A DNA stretch of 64,000 nucleotides from an uncultured Collinsella sp. Lineage in GTDB: Bacteria > Actinomycetota > Coriobacteriia > Coriobacteriales > Coriobacteriaceae. The notes under the pieces were generated by a model. The model did no database searches. It was not told the origin of the DNA and saw nothing but the letters and a program-made list of their open reading frames with translations. Positions within the stretch are counted from its first letter, which is position 1; every line of letters begins with the position of its first letter. A program made the translations under genes and the position numbers. The stretch spans positions 19,264 to 83,263 of the forward strand of contig CABQAK010000003.1 of NCBI GenBank assembly GCA_902462065.1, read 5' to 3'. Of the stretch, positions 52,002 through 62,038 are shown piece by piece.

Positions 52002-53363
52002 TTGTCTCGATTGAACCAAGGAGCCATGGGCCAGCGCTTTCCGCTGCCCTCGATGCTCCAAAAGCTAGCCTGTGCTCTAGCTGTGGCACTTGCCCTGGTA
52101 TGCGCGGGGGTCTGCGTGCCCTCGACTGCCCAGGCGCTTGAGACCGCAAAGATTACCGCCCGACCCAACACCGGTTCGGGCAGCGATGTGGTCGGCGGCA
52201 CCGAGACGCGCATTACCTGGGAAGTTCAGGCCGATGCCGACGAGGAGCTGAGCGGTCTTTCTTTGACGTTTGTCGACGGCACGACGTTTGGTACCGATGA
52301 CACGCGATTGACGATGCTCTCGGGCGAGGACCTCATGGATCGTACGCCCATGAAGCCCACGTGCAAGGCTGACGGCCAGACGCTCAAGATTGACTTTGGC
52401 GAGACGGCGCCTGCCGGCGGCTTTTTCCGTGTCGAGGTTTACGGCGTGACCTTCCCCGTCGAGGGCGGCGATGAGGCCTTTAGCGGCACCTATACGCTCG
52501 CCGACGGGTCGACCAAGAAGATCTCCAAGATTCCGTCGGTGGAGATCAAAGGCGTGACGGCCTTCGATAACTTCCTGGCTGACCTTAAAGAGCAGCCGTG
52601 GGTCGAGGCGTGGAACTCCAATATGTTCCTGCGCCTGTTCCTGAACCCGGTCATTTTGGTCCAGAGCCTGCCGATCGTCTTCAAGGGCTTCCTTATGTCG
52701 CTCTCGATCGTGCTCGTGGCATTTCCGTTGGCCATTCCCTTTGGCTTTACGCTGTCGCTCATGCGCATTTCCAAGTCGCGCATCCTTCGCTGCCTTGCCG
52801 GCATCTATGTGAATATCATCCGCGGCACGCCGGCGTTCTTGCAGATCTACATTGCGTTCTTTGGCTTGCCGCTGGCCGGTGTCAAAGTGGACGACTATGT
52901 GCTGGGTGTTATCGTCATGGCCATGAACTCGTCTGCGTACCTGTGCGAGATCTTCCGTGCCGGTATTCAGTCGATCCCCAAGGGTCAAAACGAGGCTGCT
53001 CGCTCGCTGGGCATGAATGCCTTCCAGACGCTGCTCTATGTCATGATTCCGCAGACGTTCCGCAATGTCCTGCCTACGCTGACCAGCGAGTTCATCCTGC
53101 TCTACAAGGACACGTCGCTGCTTGCCGCCGTGGGTGTCGTCGAGATCGTCATGAACGCCCGCACCATCGTGGCCACGACGGGCTCCATCACGCCGTATGT
53201 GGTTGCCGCTCTGTTCTATCTGGTCATTACCCTGCCGCTTGCGCGCTTGGTGAGCGGTCTTGAGGCGAGACTTCTGGGGACGGCCGAAACCAAAAAGAAG
53301 CGTCCCACCAAGAGCGCCGGACAGGTTGTCGCGACGCCCGCCGATCATATCGCCGGTCTGTAA
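52002..53363 (+). CDS. Amino-acid ABC permease with extracytoplasmic N-terminal domain
   Basis: A 453-residue fusion-like protein. Residues about 15-45 are a signal peptide or anchor (ACALAVALALVCAGVCVPS), about 50-190 a beta-rich external domain (TRITWEVQADADEELSGLSL, TFVDGTTFG) with no family I recognise, and about 215-435 a HisM/GlnP-type permease with IRGTPAFLQIY and the EAA loop EAARSLGMNAFQTLLYVMIP. Ordinary permeases lack the external domain. TTG 52002 has AGGAG at good spacing; ATG 52026 has a site too close. Confidence 0.88.
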   Translation: MSRLNQGAMGQRFPLPSMLQKLACALAVALALVCAGVCVPSTAQALETAKITARPNTGSGSDVVGGTETRITWEVQADADEELSGLSLTFVDGTTFGTDDTRLTMLSGEDLMDRTPMKPTCKADGQTLKIDFGETAPAGGFFRVEVYGVTFPVEGGDEAFSGTYTLADGSTKKISKIPSVEIKGVTAFDNFLADLKEQPWVEAWNSNMFLRLFLNPVILVQSLPIVFKGFLMSLSIVLVAFPLAIPFGFTLSLMRISKSRILRCLAGIYVNIIRGTPAFLQIYIAFFGLPLAGVKVDDYVLGVIVMAMNSSAYLCEIFRAGIQSIPKGQNEAARSLGMNAFQTLLYVMIPQTFRNVLPTLTSEFILLYKDTSLLAAVGVVEIVMNARTIVATTGSITPYVVAALFYLVITLPLARLVSGLEARLLGTAETKKKRPTKSAGQVVATPADHIAGL

Positions 53364-53375
53364 GGAGGTCCTGTC

Positions 53376-54125
<750 letters not shown>

Positions 54126-54151
54126 CGGCGCGTCGAAGTTGTCGATATAAC

Positions 54152-54188
54152 AAATGGGGACCGGATAGTATCCGGTCCCCATTTTTGT
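54152..54188 (+). terminator. Strong terminator after the amino-acid importer
   Basis: AAATGGGGACCGGAT (54152-54166) pairs perfectly with its complement (54170-54184) around AGT, giving AAA...TTTTT flanks that work in both directions. Confidence 0.95.
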
Positions 54189-54257
54189 TTGGGTATGAGC
54201 GACTGTTGTTGTGCGGTACTCGGCTGTCAGTTGCCTTGCGACTTTCTGACGGCTTCG

Positions 54258-54677
54258 TTAGGCCAGCTCCGCTCCCAGGGCCTTGCAGGCCGCTTCGCTC
54301 TCATCGTCGGGGGCGTCGTAGCAAATGACGGAATCGACGACGTTGACGCCTGCCTCGTCGGCATCGGCCTTCCAGTTGTCCATCCACTCGCCCTCGGCCC
54401 ACGAATAGGAGCCAAAGAGGACGACCTTCTTGTCGCCGAGAGTCTCCTTGACCTCGTCCCACATAGGCTGGAACTCGTCATACTCAAGCTCCTCGGAACC
54501 CATGGCGGGGCAGCCGAAGGCAATGGCGTCATAGCTGGCGGCCTTGTCTGCGGAGAAGTCGGCGCAGGAGATGACCTCTGCCTCGGCGCCGGCACCGGTT
54601 GCGCCCTCGGCAACGAAGTTTGCCATGGCCTCGGTGTTGCCTGTACCGCTCCAGTAGACGACTGCGATCTTGCTCAT
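54258..54677 (-). CDS. Flavodoxin
   Basis: A 139-residue flavodoxin, a small FMN electron carrier. The phosphate-binding loop WSGTGNTEAMA and the FMN loops AFGCPAMGSEELE and FGSYSWAEGEW are clear. Often used in place of ferredoxin under iron limitation. Downstream of the DUF3793 gene, a pairing frequent in gut anaerobes. Confidence 0.94.
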   Translation of the reverse strand: MSKIAVVYWSGTGNTEAMANFVAEGATGAGAEAEVISCADFSADKAASYDAIAFGCPAMGSEELEYDEFQPMWDEVKETLGDKKVVLFGSYSWAEGEWMDNWKADADEAGVNVVDSVICYDAPDDESEAACKALGAELA

Positions 54678-54723
54678 ATGTCTTCCTTTCGGTTGTGCGG
54701 CGTGCGGCCGCGTTTTGTATGCT

Positions 54724-55428
54724 CTATCGGGTTGCCTGGACAAGTTGTCCCAGGGTGCAGCCCTGTTGATAGATGTAGGTAAGGTATTGCGTGCATGTGC
54801 GATAGGAATCGAAGGTCGTGAGCGCCTGCTCAACGTTTGTGTATACCTTCCATGCGCCAAAGACCTTATAGTTTTCGCCGTGCTGGACGATAAACTGATG
54901 GACATCTTCGTAGGGATAGCCCAAAAAATAGCCAATTTCGTGGGGGAACTCGCACATGCACCCCGTATCGCAGTGCCTATTTCGCGCGAGTGCGCAGACG
55001 CTGCCGTCATAGGCGCTTTCTGCGGCATTGCTGCTTGCCAGCGTGATGCGCGCGGCGAGATGCACCAGTGATGCGGGCAGGTTGTGGACATCGTAACCTT
55101 CGGCGGCAAGCGCCGTCGTGGCGCGGGGGTCGGAGAGGTATCGCATGAGGTCCGCAGGGCGGTACACATAGATGAGCGCTCCGCAGGGGCGCCAGACCAA
55201 AACGCTCATATGGATCCCGAGTGGCTGGAGCTCGCGGTTGCATTGGGCTATGACGGCGAGCAGGCGAGAGCGTCGCCCTTCGATATGGGCGGCGCCGGGT
55301 TTTCCGTTTTGGTTGGCGTAAACGCCGGGATAGGTAAAGAGCGATGCCGGCTTGATGCTCGCGAGCGTGGGGGAGCAGTTGCGCACGACCGCTGCCTGAA
55401 ACGTTGGAATGTCTATGGTTCGAGTCAC
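54724..55428 (-). CDS. DUF3793 family protein
   Basis: A 234-residue protein with the family signature CEFPHEIGYFLGYPYEDV and a preceding Cys cluster (HCDTGCMC). The function of DUF3793 is unknown; its regular neighbour is a flavodoxin, as here, suggesting a role in iron limitation or electron transfer. GTG 55428 has AAGGAG four bases upstream. Family recognised from the motif and context. Confidence 0.85.
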   Translation of the reverse strand: MTRTIDIPTFQAAVVRNCSPTLASIKPASLFTYPGVYANQNGKPGAAHIEGRRSRLLAVIAQCNRELQPLGIHMSVLVWRPCGALIYVYRPADLMRYLSDPRATTALAAEGYDVHNLPASLVHLAARITLASSNAAESAYDGSVCALARNRHCDTGCMCEFPHEIGYFLGYPYEDVHQFIVQHGENYKVFGAWKVYTNVEQALTTFDSYRTCTQYLTYIYQQGCTLGQLVQATR

Positions 55429-55555
55429 GGCGCTCCTTACGGATTTAAACTGTTAGCCTAGGAAAACTTATACACGAAAGTAAGCCATGGTCAACAAAAA
55501 AGTTTGAAGAGGGAAACTAATTGACCGAACAGACATGATTTTGGGTTAAGATGGG

Positions 55556-55574
55556 GACACCCCATGGGGGTATC
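55556..55574 (+). promoter_or_regulatory. CsoR/RcnR-type operator
   Basis: The sequence around the perfect dyad CCCCATGGGG (55560-55569) has the shape of sites bound by CsoR-class copper or nickel repressors. It sits just after TTGACC (55521-55526) and TAAGAT (55547-55552), whose 20-base spacer is long for a normal promoter. Confidence 0.6.
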
Positions 55575-55602
55575 TAGATAGGGCTACTTGAAAGGGGAAC
55601 GC

Positions 55603-55986
55603 ATGAGTGACTTGCTCAGCCCTGCGAATCTCATCGTGCTGGCCGTCATTGCCGTCGGCATGTTTTTTGGACTGCGTCGCATTGCCGCTTCGACACATGG
55701 GAAGAGTTGTTGCAGCGATGGTGCGAGCGGCAAGAAGGCCAAAAAGGTTGTTGTGGTGGATACCGATGTGTCACACTATCCCTATAGCGATGAGCTGCTC
55801 ATCGGCGGCATGAGCTGTGACGGCTGCGCTCAGAACGTAGCCAATGCCCTCAATGCACTGGATGGCGTGTGGGCAACGGTGACGTATGCGGACCACACGG
55901 CACGCGTGCGCTCTAAGCAGCCGGTTGATCGTGATGTCCTCGAGACGGCCGTGAAAGACGCGGGCTACTACGTCATGACGCTGTAA
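55603..55986 (+). CDS. Membrane-anchored heavy-metal-associated (CopZ-like) protein
   Basis: A 127-residue protein: N-terminal membrane helix (about residues 6-27), an adjacent CC pair (GKSCCSDG), and a C-terminal HMA domain with the metal motif GMSCDGC. Probably binds Cu(I) at the membrane face. No copper ATPase is adjacent. AAAGGGG precedes the ATG. The CsoR-type site upstream supports metal-dependent expression. Confidence 0.85.
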   Translation: MSDLLSPANLIVLAVIAVGMFFGLRRIAASTHGKSCCSDGASGKKAKKVVVVDTDVSHYPYSDELLIGGMSCDGCAQNVANALNALDGVWATVTYADHTARVRSKQPVDRDVLETAVKDAGYYVMTL

Positions 55987-56012
55987 GCGTCACTCTGGAT
56001 GCGCTTCCTTGG

Positions 56013-56450
56013 CTAGGCTCGTCCGCGCAGTTCGATGTCTTGGATGCCGTCGAAGTCGATGGCGATGTCTCGGAGCTTGAGGAGCTTGAAGGCGGGGAGC
56101 ACCTCGTCGAGGATGCCGGTGCGGCTGCGATAGCCGTATGTATCGTAATAGGTGACACGAACCAAGTCGCCACGTTTGAGACCCTCGAGTTTTTTAGAAA
56201 GCACGAGGGCTTTTTCTTCCGTGAGCTCACGTTTTGGCTCGATGGTGATTTCCTGCTTGCGCACGAGTTCGTAGTATCCCGTGAGGGCGGCAAAGGGCAT
56301 AAACTGTGCGGCGCGGTTGGCGCGCACGGCACCGTTGGCAGTGAGGTTGGGGTCGGCGGCGCGGCGTCTGCCCTCGGGGTCCGCCAAGCGCTCGAAGGCG
56401 GTCGGCGGGCGCACGGGCTGTTGTTTGGGTTTAGGCACGGTGTCCTCCAA
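56013..56450 (-). CDS. YolD-like protein, partner of the Y-family polymerase
   Basis: A 145-residue protein whose middle (RAAQFMPFAALTGYYELVRKQEI) matches the YolD-like domain found beside UmuC-like polymerases in Gram-positive bacteria and phages; function not established. Its start overlaps the end of the polymerase gene by 20 bases, implying coupled translation. Confidence 0.82.
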   Translation of the reverse strand: MEDTVPKPKQQPVRPPTAFERLADPEGRRRAADPNLTANGAVRANRAAQFMPFAALTGYYELVRKQEITIEPKRELTEEKALVLSKKLEGLKRGDLVRVTYYDTYGYRSRTGILDEVLPAFKLLKLRDIAIDFDGIQDIELRGRA

Positions 56451-57936
56451 CTTGTTCGTTGCGTTCGCGCGCGGTGGCGCCGGCGGTAAAGCTTAATCCC
56501 TTGACGAGCGCGTTCTTGCCGTACTTGCCTTTCACGGCCAGGACGGTGCGCGCCAGGTCGCGCTCGCGCTCATCGGCCTCGATATCGCTGAATAGATCGA
56601 TGGTGGCAAATTCCTCGGGCATGAGGTTGCCAAATCCCAGGTTGATGCGCTTGACCGGTCGTTTGGGATCGACAGTCTGCGCCCAGAGCTCATCGAAATA
56701 GCCCATGATCTTCTTAAACGAATTGGTACGCTCGCTCAGCTTTCGCGAGGCGTTAGAGTGCGCAAAGAGTGCGGCATAGCCACCGCGCGGTTTGCCGCCA
56801 TGCTCTCCCACAAAGATGCCATCGATTGCCTGCGCTTCGCGCACCAGGCGACGCCGTTCGTCATCGCGCTGGACGGGCTTGGGCGCACGGGGCGCGAGCT
56901 CGGGACCGGCGGTTGCGGTGGGTTCGATACTCGATGTGCTCGAGCGCAGGTGCCCGCATCCGTCCACATACTGCGCTGTACCGCTGGCGTCGAGGCGGCG
57001 TATGTCGGCGCGTTCGCTCGCGTAGCCCACAAAGAGCGAGATGCTGTCGCAGACCACGTGCTTATCGACCAAGTCTAAAACGGCGTTGTCGACCATCTCG
57101 CGCAAGACGGTATAGGCCTGTTCGTAGGCATAACCCTTCGAGAGCACCTGTCCTGTGGTGGTCGAAGTTGCTTGCGGGCGATAGGCTTGGATATCGGCGA
57201 TGGTTGTCGGCTCGCGCCCGAAGGCATGGTCGATGAGATATTCGGCATTGACGCCGAGCTCGTCGTAAAGCAGGTTTTCGTCGAGCGCCGCGACGCCCAT
57301 CAGATCGTAGACGCCGTATTTCTCGAGGCGGGCTGCCACGCCGGGACCGATGCCCCAGATATCGGTGATGGGACGATGGGGCCAGATCTCCTTGCGAAAG
57401 GTCTCGTCGTCGAGTATGCCGATGCGGCTGGGTACGTGCTTGGCGGTAATGTCGAGCGCTACCTTGGCCTGGAATAGGTTGGGGCCGATGCCGACCGTCG
57501 CCGTGATGCCGGTGCGCGCGAGGACCTCGTCGCGCAGCGTGCAGGCGAACCCTTCCGCATCTGTGTGATAGAGGTCCAGATAGGGCGTCACGTCGATAAA
57601 GCATTCATCGATTGAATAGACGTGAATGTCTTGCGGACTTACGTATTCCAGATAGATGCCGTAGATTTGCGCCGACACCTCCATATAGTGCTGCATGCGC
57701 GGTACGGCCGTGATGTAGTCGATGCCATCGGGAATCTCGAATAGGCGGCAGCGATTGTGAATCCCTAAGTCCTTCATGGCCTGCGTGATGGCGAGGCAGA
57801 TGGTCGTGCGCCCGCGCGATTCGTCGGCAACGACCAGGTTGGTGGTGAGCGGATCGAGCCCACGGTCGACGCACTCGACGCTGGCATAAAACGTCTTGAG
57901 GTCGATGCAGATATAGGTGTGCTGCTCGTGCGCCAT
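56431..57936 (-). CDS. Y-family DNA polymerase (UmuC/ImpB type)
   Basis: A 501-residue translesion polymerase. Catalytic acids lie in CIDLKTFYASVE and YSIDECFID; helix-hairpin-helix region WGIGPGVAARLEKYGV; little-finger domain follows, then an extended C-terminal region. ATG 57936 has AAAGGA upstream. Two LexA-type boxes precede it, so it should be SOS-induced. Confidence 0.93.
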   Translation of the reverse strand: MAHEQHTYICIDLKTFYASVECVDRGLDPLTTNLVVADESRGRTTICLAITQAMKDLGIHNRCRLFEIPDGIDYITAVPRMQHYMEVSAQIYGIYLEYVSPQDIHVYSIDECFIDVTPYLDLYHTDAEGFACTLRDEVLARTGITATVGIGPNLFQAKVALDITAKHVPSRIGILDDETFRKEIWPHRPITDIWGIGPGVAARLEKYGVYDLMGVAALDENLLYDELGVNAEYLIDHAFGREPTTIADIQAYRPQATSTTTGQVLSKGYAYEQAYTVLREMVDNAVLDLVDKHVVCDSISLFVGYASERADIRRLDASGTAQYVDGCGHLRSSTSSIEPTATAGPELAPRAPKPVQRDDERRRLVREAQAIDGIFVGEHGGKPRGGYAALFAHSNASRKLSERTNSFKKIMGYFDELWAQTVDPKRPVKRINLGFGNLMPEEFATIDLFSDIEADERERDLARTVLAVKGKYGKNALVKGLSFTAGATARERNEQVGGHRA

Positions 57937-57950
57937 CCGTGTCCTTTCAT

Positions 57951-57981
57951 CAAACACATGTTCTTATCGAATACCTGTTCG
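57951..57981 (-). promoter_or_regulatory. Tandem LexA (SOS) boxes
   Basis: CGAATACCTGTTCG (57968-57981) and CAAACACATGTTCT (57951-57964) differ from the CGAACnnnnGTTCG consensus at one and two positions; their starts are 17 bases apart, just ahead of the polymerase start. Confidence 0.75.
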
Positions 57982-58011
57982 ATAATACCCGCTCGTCCGG
58001 ACGTCGTCAAA

Positions 58012-58046
58012 ACCTGCCAAAAAGGGACTGGTTTGTTTTGGTAGGT
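58012..58046. repeat. Inverted repeat of the ACCTGCCAAAA type, copy 1
   Basis: ACCTGCCAAAA (58012-58022) and TTTTGGTAGGT (58036-58046) pair at 10 of 11 positions around AGGGACTGGTTTG. A related, longer version in the other orientation is at 58709-58772. Confidence 0.72.
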
Positions 58047-58173
58047 ATGGTCGTGCGGTTGGATCGGGTTTTAACGCAGCTCTAAAGAGTGCGAAACAGC
58101 TCGGAAAACCTCGCTTCGTAGCATGAGCCTAACGATTGATACCGCCTATACGCACGGAAGGGTTGTGGAAAAG

Positions 58174-58698
58174 ATGGTCAATTATGGGTTTGGTATGCCG
58201 ACGCGCCTTGTTGCGGATGGAGACGTGGCTCGCTGGTGCGGACGATTGGTCGCTCACTACGGTGGCACCAAGGCGCTGGTCGTGTTGGGCGGTGACAAAC
58301 ATACGCACGATGAGCTCGTCTCGGCGGCGCTCGGCTCGCTTGATCGAGCTCTGCTCGAACGCGTGCTTTTTCGCTGCGGCTTGGTCGGGGGCGATGGGGG
58401 AGACGATTTGGTCGATGAGGCCGTAGCCCTGGCGACCGACGAAGGCGTGGACTTTGTCCTGGCGATTGGCGATGCCGATACTGCCGGCTTTGCGCGCGAG
58501 CTCGCGCGTCGCATGGCGGCGCTCGATGCCGGCGAAGACGGCTTTGTGCCTTATGGATGCATTGTCTCGGAGGGCAAGGTGCCTGCTGTCGTGGGCACCG
58601 GCGAGGTTCCCGTTTTTGCCATTATCGCGCCCGAACTGCTGGAGGGCATCGGGTCTCCTCTGCGTGAGTTACTCGGTAGCGTCTGCGCCGCGGCCTAA
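58174..58698 (+). CDS. Truncated iron-alcohol-dehydrogenase-like protein
   Basis: A 174-residue protein (191 if ATG 58123 is used). The beginning, NYGFGMPTRLVADGDV, and ALVVLGGDKHTHDEL resemble the N-terminal nucleotide-binding domain of Fe-dependent alcohol dehydrogenases, but the GGGS loop is replaced by IGDADT and the C-terminal iron-binding half is missing. So it is either a decayed gene or a stand-alone domain; the frame is intact over its full length. ATG 58174 has GGAAGGG upstream. Bracketed by two related inverted repeats. Confidence 0.6.
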   Translation: MVNYGFGMPTRLVADGDVARWCGRLVAHYGGTKALVVLGGDKHTHDELVSAALGSLDRALLERVLFRCGLVGGDGGDDLVDEAVALATDEGVDFVLAIGDADTAGFARELARRMAALDAGEDGFVPYGCIVSEGKVPAVVGTGEVPVFAIIAPELLEGIGSPLRELLGSVCAAA

Positions 58699-58708
58699 TA
58701 TTTGCCAT

Positions 58709-58772
58709 AAAAGGACGGGTTATTTTTGGTTGGTAAAGCGTTTGACCTGCCAAAATAAGCCTGTCCCTTTTT
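58709..58772. repeat. Inverted repeat of the ACCTGCCAAAA type, copy 2
   Basis: AAAAGGAC (58709-58716) pairs with GTCCCTTTTT (58763-58772) and GGTTATTTTTGGTTGGT pairs imperfectly with ACCTGCCAAAATAAGCC (58745-58761). The trailing TTTTT may let it terminate the preceding gene. Confidence 0.65.
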
Positions 58773-58897
58773 GATCGGTTGCCGTTTGGGGGCCGATTGG
58801 CAACGCTCGCTGATTGTAGTCTTGACCTGCGCTAGAATAGTGGCATCTGAATGTCCGGGCGCATGGAGGCGTGCGCCCGTATGCTGAGGAGGACTCT

Positions 58898-60592
58898 ATG
58901 GCAACTGTTGCCGCACCTATCGATGCTACGTCGACTGCCGCTTGGAAGGCACTCGAGGCTCATCAGGAGAAGCTCGAGGCCGAGGGCATCGACCTCAAGG
59001 CCTGGTTCGCTGCCGATGCCGAGCGCGTGAACAAGCTGAGCTTTGACGCCGGTGACCTGCACTTCGATCTGTCCAAGAACCTGGTGACCGATGAGACCGT
59101 CAAGCTGCTGTGCGATCTTGCCCGCGAGGTGAAGCTCGAGGAGCGCCGCGACGCCATGTTCTCCGGCGAGCACATTAACACCACCGAGGACCGCGCCGTC
59201 CTGCACACCGCGCTTCGCCGCCCCGCAACCGAGAGGGGCCAGCTCATCGTCGACGGCCAGGATGTCGTCGCCGACGTGCACGAGGTCCTCGACCGCATGT
59301 ATGCCTTCGCCGAGCGCGTGCGCTCCGGTGAGTGGAAGGGCGTTACCGGCAAGAAGATCGAGCACCTGGTGTCCATCGGCATCGGCGGCTCCGATCTGGG
59401 CCCGGTCATGGCCTACGAGGCTCTGCGTCCCTATGCCGACGCCGGTATCGACTGCCGCTATATCTCCAACATCGACCCCAACGACCAGGCCGAGAAGCTT
59501 AAGGGCCTGGATCCCGAGACCACGCTCGTGATCATCGTCTCCAAGACCTTCACCACGCTCGAGACCCTCACCAACGCCCGCGAGGTCAAGACCTGGATGC
59601 TCGAGCAGCTCAAGGCCCAGGGCGCCATCGACGGCTCCGATGAGCAGAACGCCGAGGCCGTGGCAAAGCACTTCGTCGCCGTTTCCACCGCACTCGAGAA
59701 GGTTGAGGCCTTCGGTATCGACCCCGCCAACGCCTTCGGCTTCTGGAACTGGGTCGGCGGCCGCTACTCCGTCGACTCCGCCGTGGGCCTGTCGCTGATC
59801 GTCGTGCTCGGCCCCGAGCGCTTCCAGCAGTTCCTCGAGGGCTTCCATGCCATCGACGAGTACTTCTGCAACACGCCGCTCGAGAGCAACGCCGTCGCGC
59901 TGATGGGCCTGCTCAACGTCTGGTACGTCAACTTCTTCGGCTCCAAGAGCCACGCCGTGCTGCCGTATTGCCAGTACCTGCACCGTTTCCCGGCCTACCT
60001 GCAGCAGCTCACCATGGAGTCCAACGGCAAGCACGTCCGCTGGGACGGTAGCGCTGTGACCTCCGACACCGGTGAGATCTTCTGGGGCGAGCCCGGCACC
60101 AACGGTCAGCACGCCTTCTACCAGCTGCTGCACCAGGGTACCGTGGTGGTCCCGGCCGACTTTATCGCTTTCGCCAACACTGCCAACCCCGCAACCGACA
60201 GCGGCCAGGATGTCCACGAGCTGTTCCTGGGCAACTTCCTTGCCCAGACCAAGGCGCTCGCCTTTGGCAAGACGGCCGACGAGGTGCGCGCCGAGGGCAC
60301 GCCCGAGCAGATCGTCCCGGCTCGTTGCTTTGAGGGCAACCGTCCGACGACCTCGATTTTCGGCGACACGCTGACCCCGTTTGCCCTTGGTGAGCTCATT
60401 GCCCTGTACGAGCACATCACGTTTGTCGAGGGCACGGTCTGGGGCATCGACTCCTACGACCAGTGGGGCGTCGAGCTGGGCAAGCAGCTTGCCAAGCAGA
60501 TCACCCCGGCCTTCCACGATGATGCCGCCAAGGCCGAGCAGGACGCTTCGACCCAGGCGCTCATCGAGTTCTACCGCGCGCATCGCAAGTAG
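58898..60592 (+). CDS. pgi: Glucose-6-phosphate isomerase
   Basis: A 564-residue phosphoglucose isomerase. Signature segments [35 protein letters not shown] (catalytic region) and the C-terminal [12 protein letters not shown] are intact. ATG 58898 follows GAGGAGG. Separate from the gap cluster and monocistronic. Confidence 0.96.
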   Translation: MATVAAPIDATSTAAWKALEAHQEKLEAEGIDLKAWFAADAERVNKLSFDAGDLHFDLSKNLVTDETVKLLCDLAREVKLEERRDAMFSGEHINTTEDRAVLHTALRRPATERGQLIVDGQDVVADVHEVLDRMYAFAERVRSGEWKGVTGKKIEHLVSIGIGGSDLGPVMAYEALRPYADAGIDCRYISNIDPNDQAEKLKGLDPETTLVIIVSKTFTTLETLTNAREVKTWMLEQLKAQGAIDGSDEQNAEAVAKHFVAVSTALEKVEAFGIDPANAFGFWNWVGGRYSVDSAVGLSLIVVLGPERFQQFLEGFHAIDEYFCNTPLESNAVALMGLLNVWYVNFFGSKSHAVLPYCQYLHRFPAYLQQLTMESNGKHVRWDGSAVTSDTGEIFWGEPGTNGQHAFYQLLHQGTVVVPADFIAFANTANPATDSGQDVHELFLGNFLAQTKALAFGKTADEVRAEGTPEQIVPARCFEGNRPTTSIFGDTLTPFALGELIALYEHITFVEGTVWGIDSYDQWGVELGKQLAKQITPAFHDDAAKAEQDASTQALIEFYRAHRK

Positions 60593-60625
60593 TCGCTGCC
60601 GTTAACGCATCGCGCCTTATAGCCA

Positions 60626-60658
60626 GGGGCCCGTATCCCATCGGATGCGGGCCCCTTT
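60626..60658. terminator. Convergent terminator between pgi and the VirD4-like gene
   Basis: GGGGCCCG (60626-60633) pairs with CGGGCCCC (60648-60655), extended by ATCC/GGAT, then TTTGCTTT. Confidence 0.82.
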
Positions 60659-60733
60659 GCTTTGCCGTGGCCCCGGGGCGCACGGCCTTTAAGGATCTTC
60701 GCCGGAGCGTCGCGTGCTGCGATGGCCCTGCGT

Positions 60734-62038
60734 CTAGAGCTCGGCCTCCGCATGGCCTCGCTGCGCCTCGGGCAGCTCCCCGTAGAGCGGATGGTCTTCG
60801 AGCCTAAAGCGCTCGACCTGTTCGGGAGTGTGGCCGCGCACAAAGAGCCACGAGCGATCGATCGGCGTCGCCATGAGCGTGCTGGGCAGTGCGTCGGCGC
60901 GGTCGGAAAACACCCGGGCGCTCTCGGGATCCTGGAACGCCAGCACCAGATGCGTGTCGCAGTTGCCCATGATGGAGCGTGCGCGTGCCTCGCCATAGAG
61001 CGCATCGAGCTGATTGGTCGACTGCAGTAGCAGCGTTGCCCAGATGTTGCGGCTTCGGATAATCGAGAGCACGTTGTCGATCTGGGGGATCTGCAGATTT
61101 GCGAAGTCATCGAGCATAAAGCGCACGGGCACGGGCAGGCTGCCGTCGGGCTGCCTATCGGCTTCGCGAATGAGGCCCATAAACGCCTGCGAAATAAAGA
61201 GGCCGGTCAGCGGATCGAGATTGCGGTCAATATCGCTCACGGTTACAAACAGGGCGCAGGGGGTGTGTCCCATGGAAGCGAAGTCCACCTGATGGCACTC
61301 ACGATAGAGCTGTGCCGCACCGTCGAATCCCAGACACATGACCTTTTCGGCAAGGATGCCGACGATGCTCGCGTGCATGCGCTCTGCATTTTGCGTAATG
61401 GTGTAGCGCCGCCATAGCGAGAGGGCATAGCTTTGGGGGTCGGTCGTGATCAGATCGTCAAACAATCGGGCCGTGGCACCGTCCTGCAGGTGCTCGATCA
61501 GCTTGATGACCGAGCTGATCGTCTGCTCGTCGGCGGGTAGCTGTTCGGTGACGTAGGCGATAAGACACGACAGCAGGTTTGCCGCCGCATGATCCCAAAA
61601 AGGCTGGTTGTTGTCCTCGATGGGGCAGATGGCCTTTGCCACCGAGAGGATGTCCTGCTGGTTGGGCCTGCCGTCCGCCTTGCGGCGAATGTGCCTCAGG
61701 GGGTTGTAGCCGCAGCGCTCGATGCCGGGCGCAAGGGCCGGGACGGTGTTGAGGTCGGCGAAGTTGAGACATTGCACGCGGTAACCGTGGGCTGCCAGCA
61801 GGGGTCCCACTTCGCGACAGAGCGTGCCTTTGGTGTCGAGCACGATGTAGCTTGCGTTCATTTGCAGCAGGTTGGGCTTGAGGACGTTTCGGGTCTTGCC
61901 GGCTCCCGAGGGGCCGATCACAAGTGCATTGTTGTTGAGTCCCGTTTGGCGGGTGTCGCAGGAAAGCGTTCGATCCTTGGCGAGGATGGTGGACGATGCG
62001 GACTCAGATGCGGCGAGACGGCTGGCGAGGTTAGACAT
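60734..62038 (-). CDS. VirD4/TraG-like coupling ATPase without membrane domain
   Basis: A 434-residue ATPase of the type IV coupling protein family. Walker A GPSGAGKT at residues 42-49, Walker B in RFMLDDFANLQI (the family usually has DE), and the TraG/VirD4 motifs TLLLQSTNQLDALYG and VLAFQDPESARVFSD are clear. Normal VirD4 proteins start with two membrane helices; here no hydrophobic segment precedes the ATPase. The ATG at 62038 has AAGGAGGT upstream and overlaps the ClpP-like stop by eight bases. No relaxase or other type IV secretion gene is in the window. Role unknown. Confidence 0.88.
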   Translation of the reverse strand: MSNLASRLAASESASSTILAKDRTLSCDTRQTGLNNNALVIGPSGAGKTRNVLKPNLLQMNASYIVLDTKGTLCREVGPLLAAHGYRVQCLNFADLNTVPALAPGIERCGYNPLRHIRRKADGRPNQQDILSVAKAICPIEDNNQPFWDHAAANLLSCLIAYVTEQLPADEQTISSVIKLIEHLQDGATARLFDDLITTDPQSYALSLWRRYTITQNAERMHASIVGILAEKVMCLGFDGAAQLYRECHQVDFASMGHTPCALFVTVSDIDRNLDPLTGLFISQAFMGLIREADRQPDGSLPVPVRFMLDDFANLQIPQIDNVLSIIRSRNIWATLLLQSTNQLDALYGEARARSIMGNCDTHLVLAFQDPESARVFSDRADALPSTLMATPIDRSWLFVRGHTPEQVERFRLEDHPLYGELPEAQRGHAEAEL

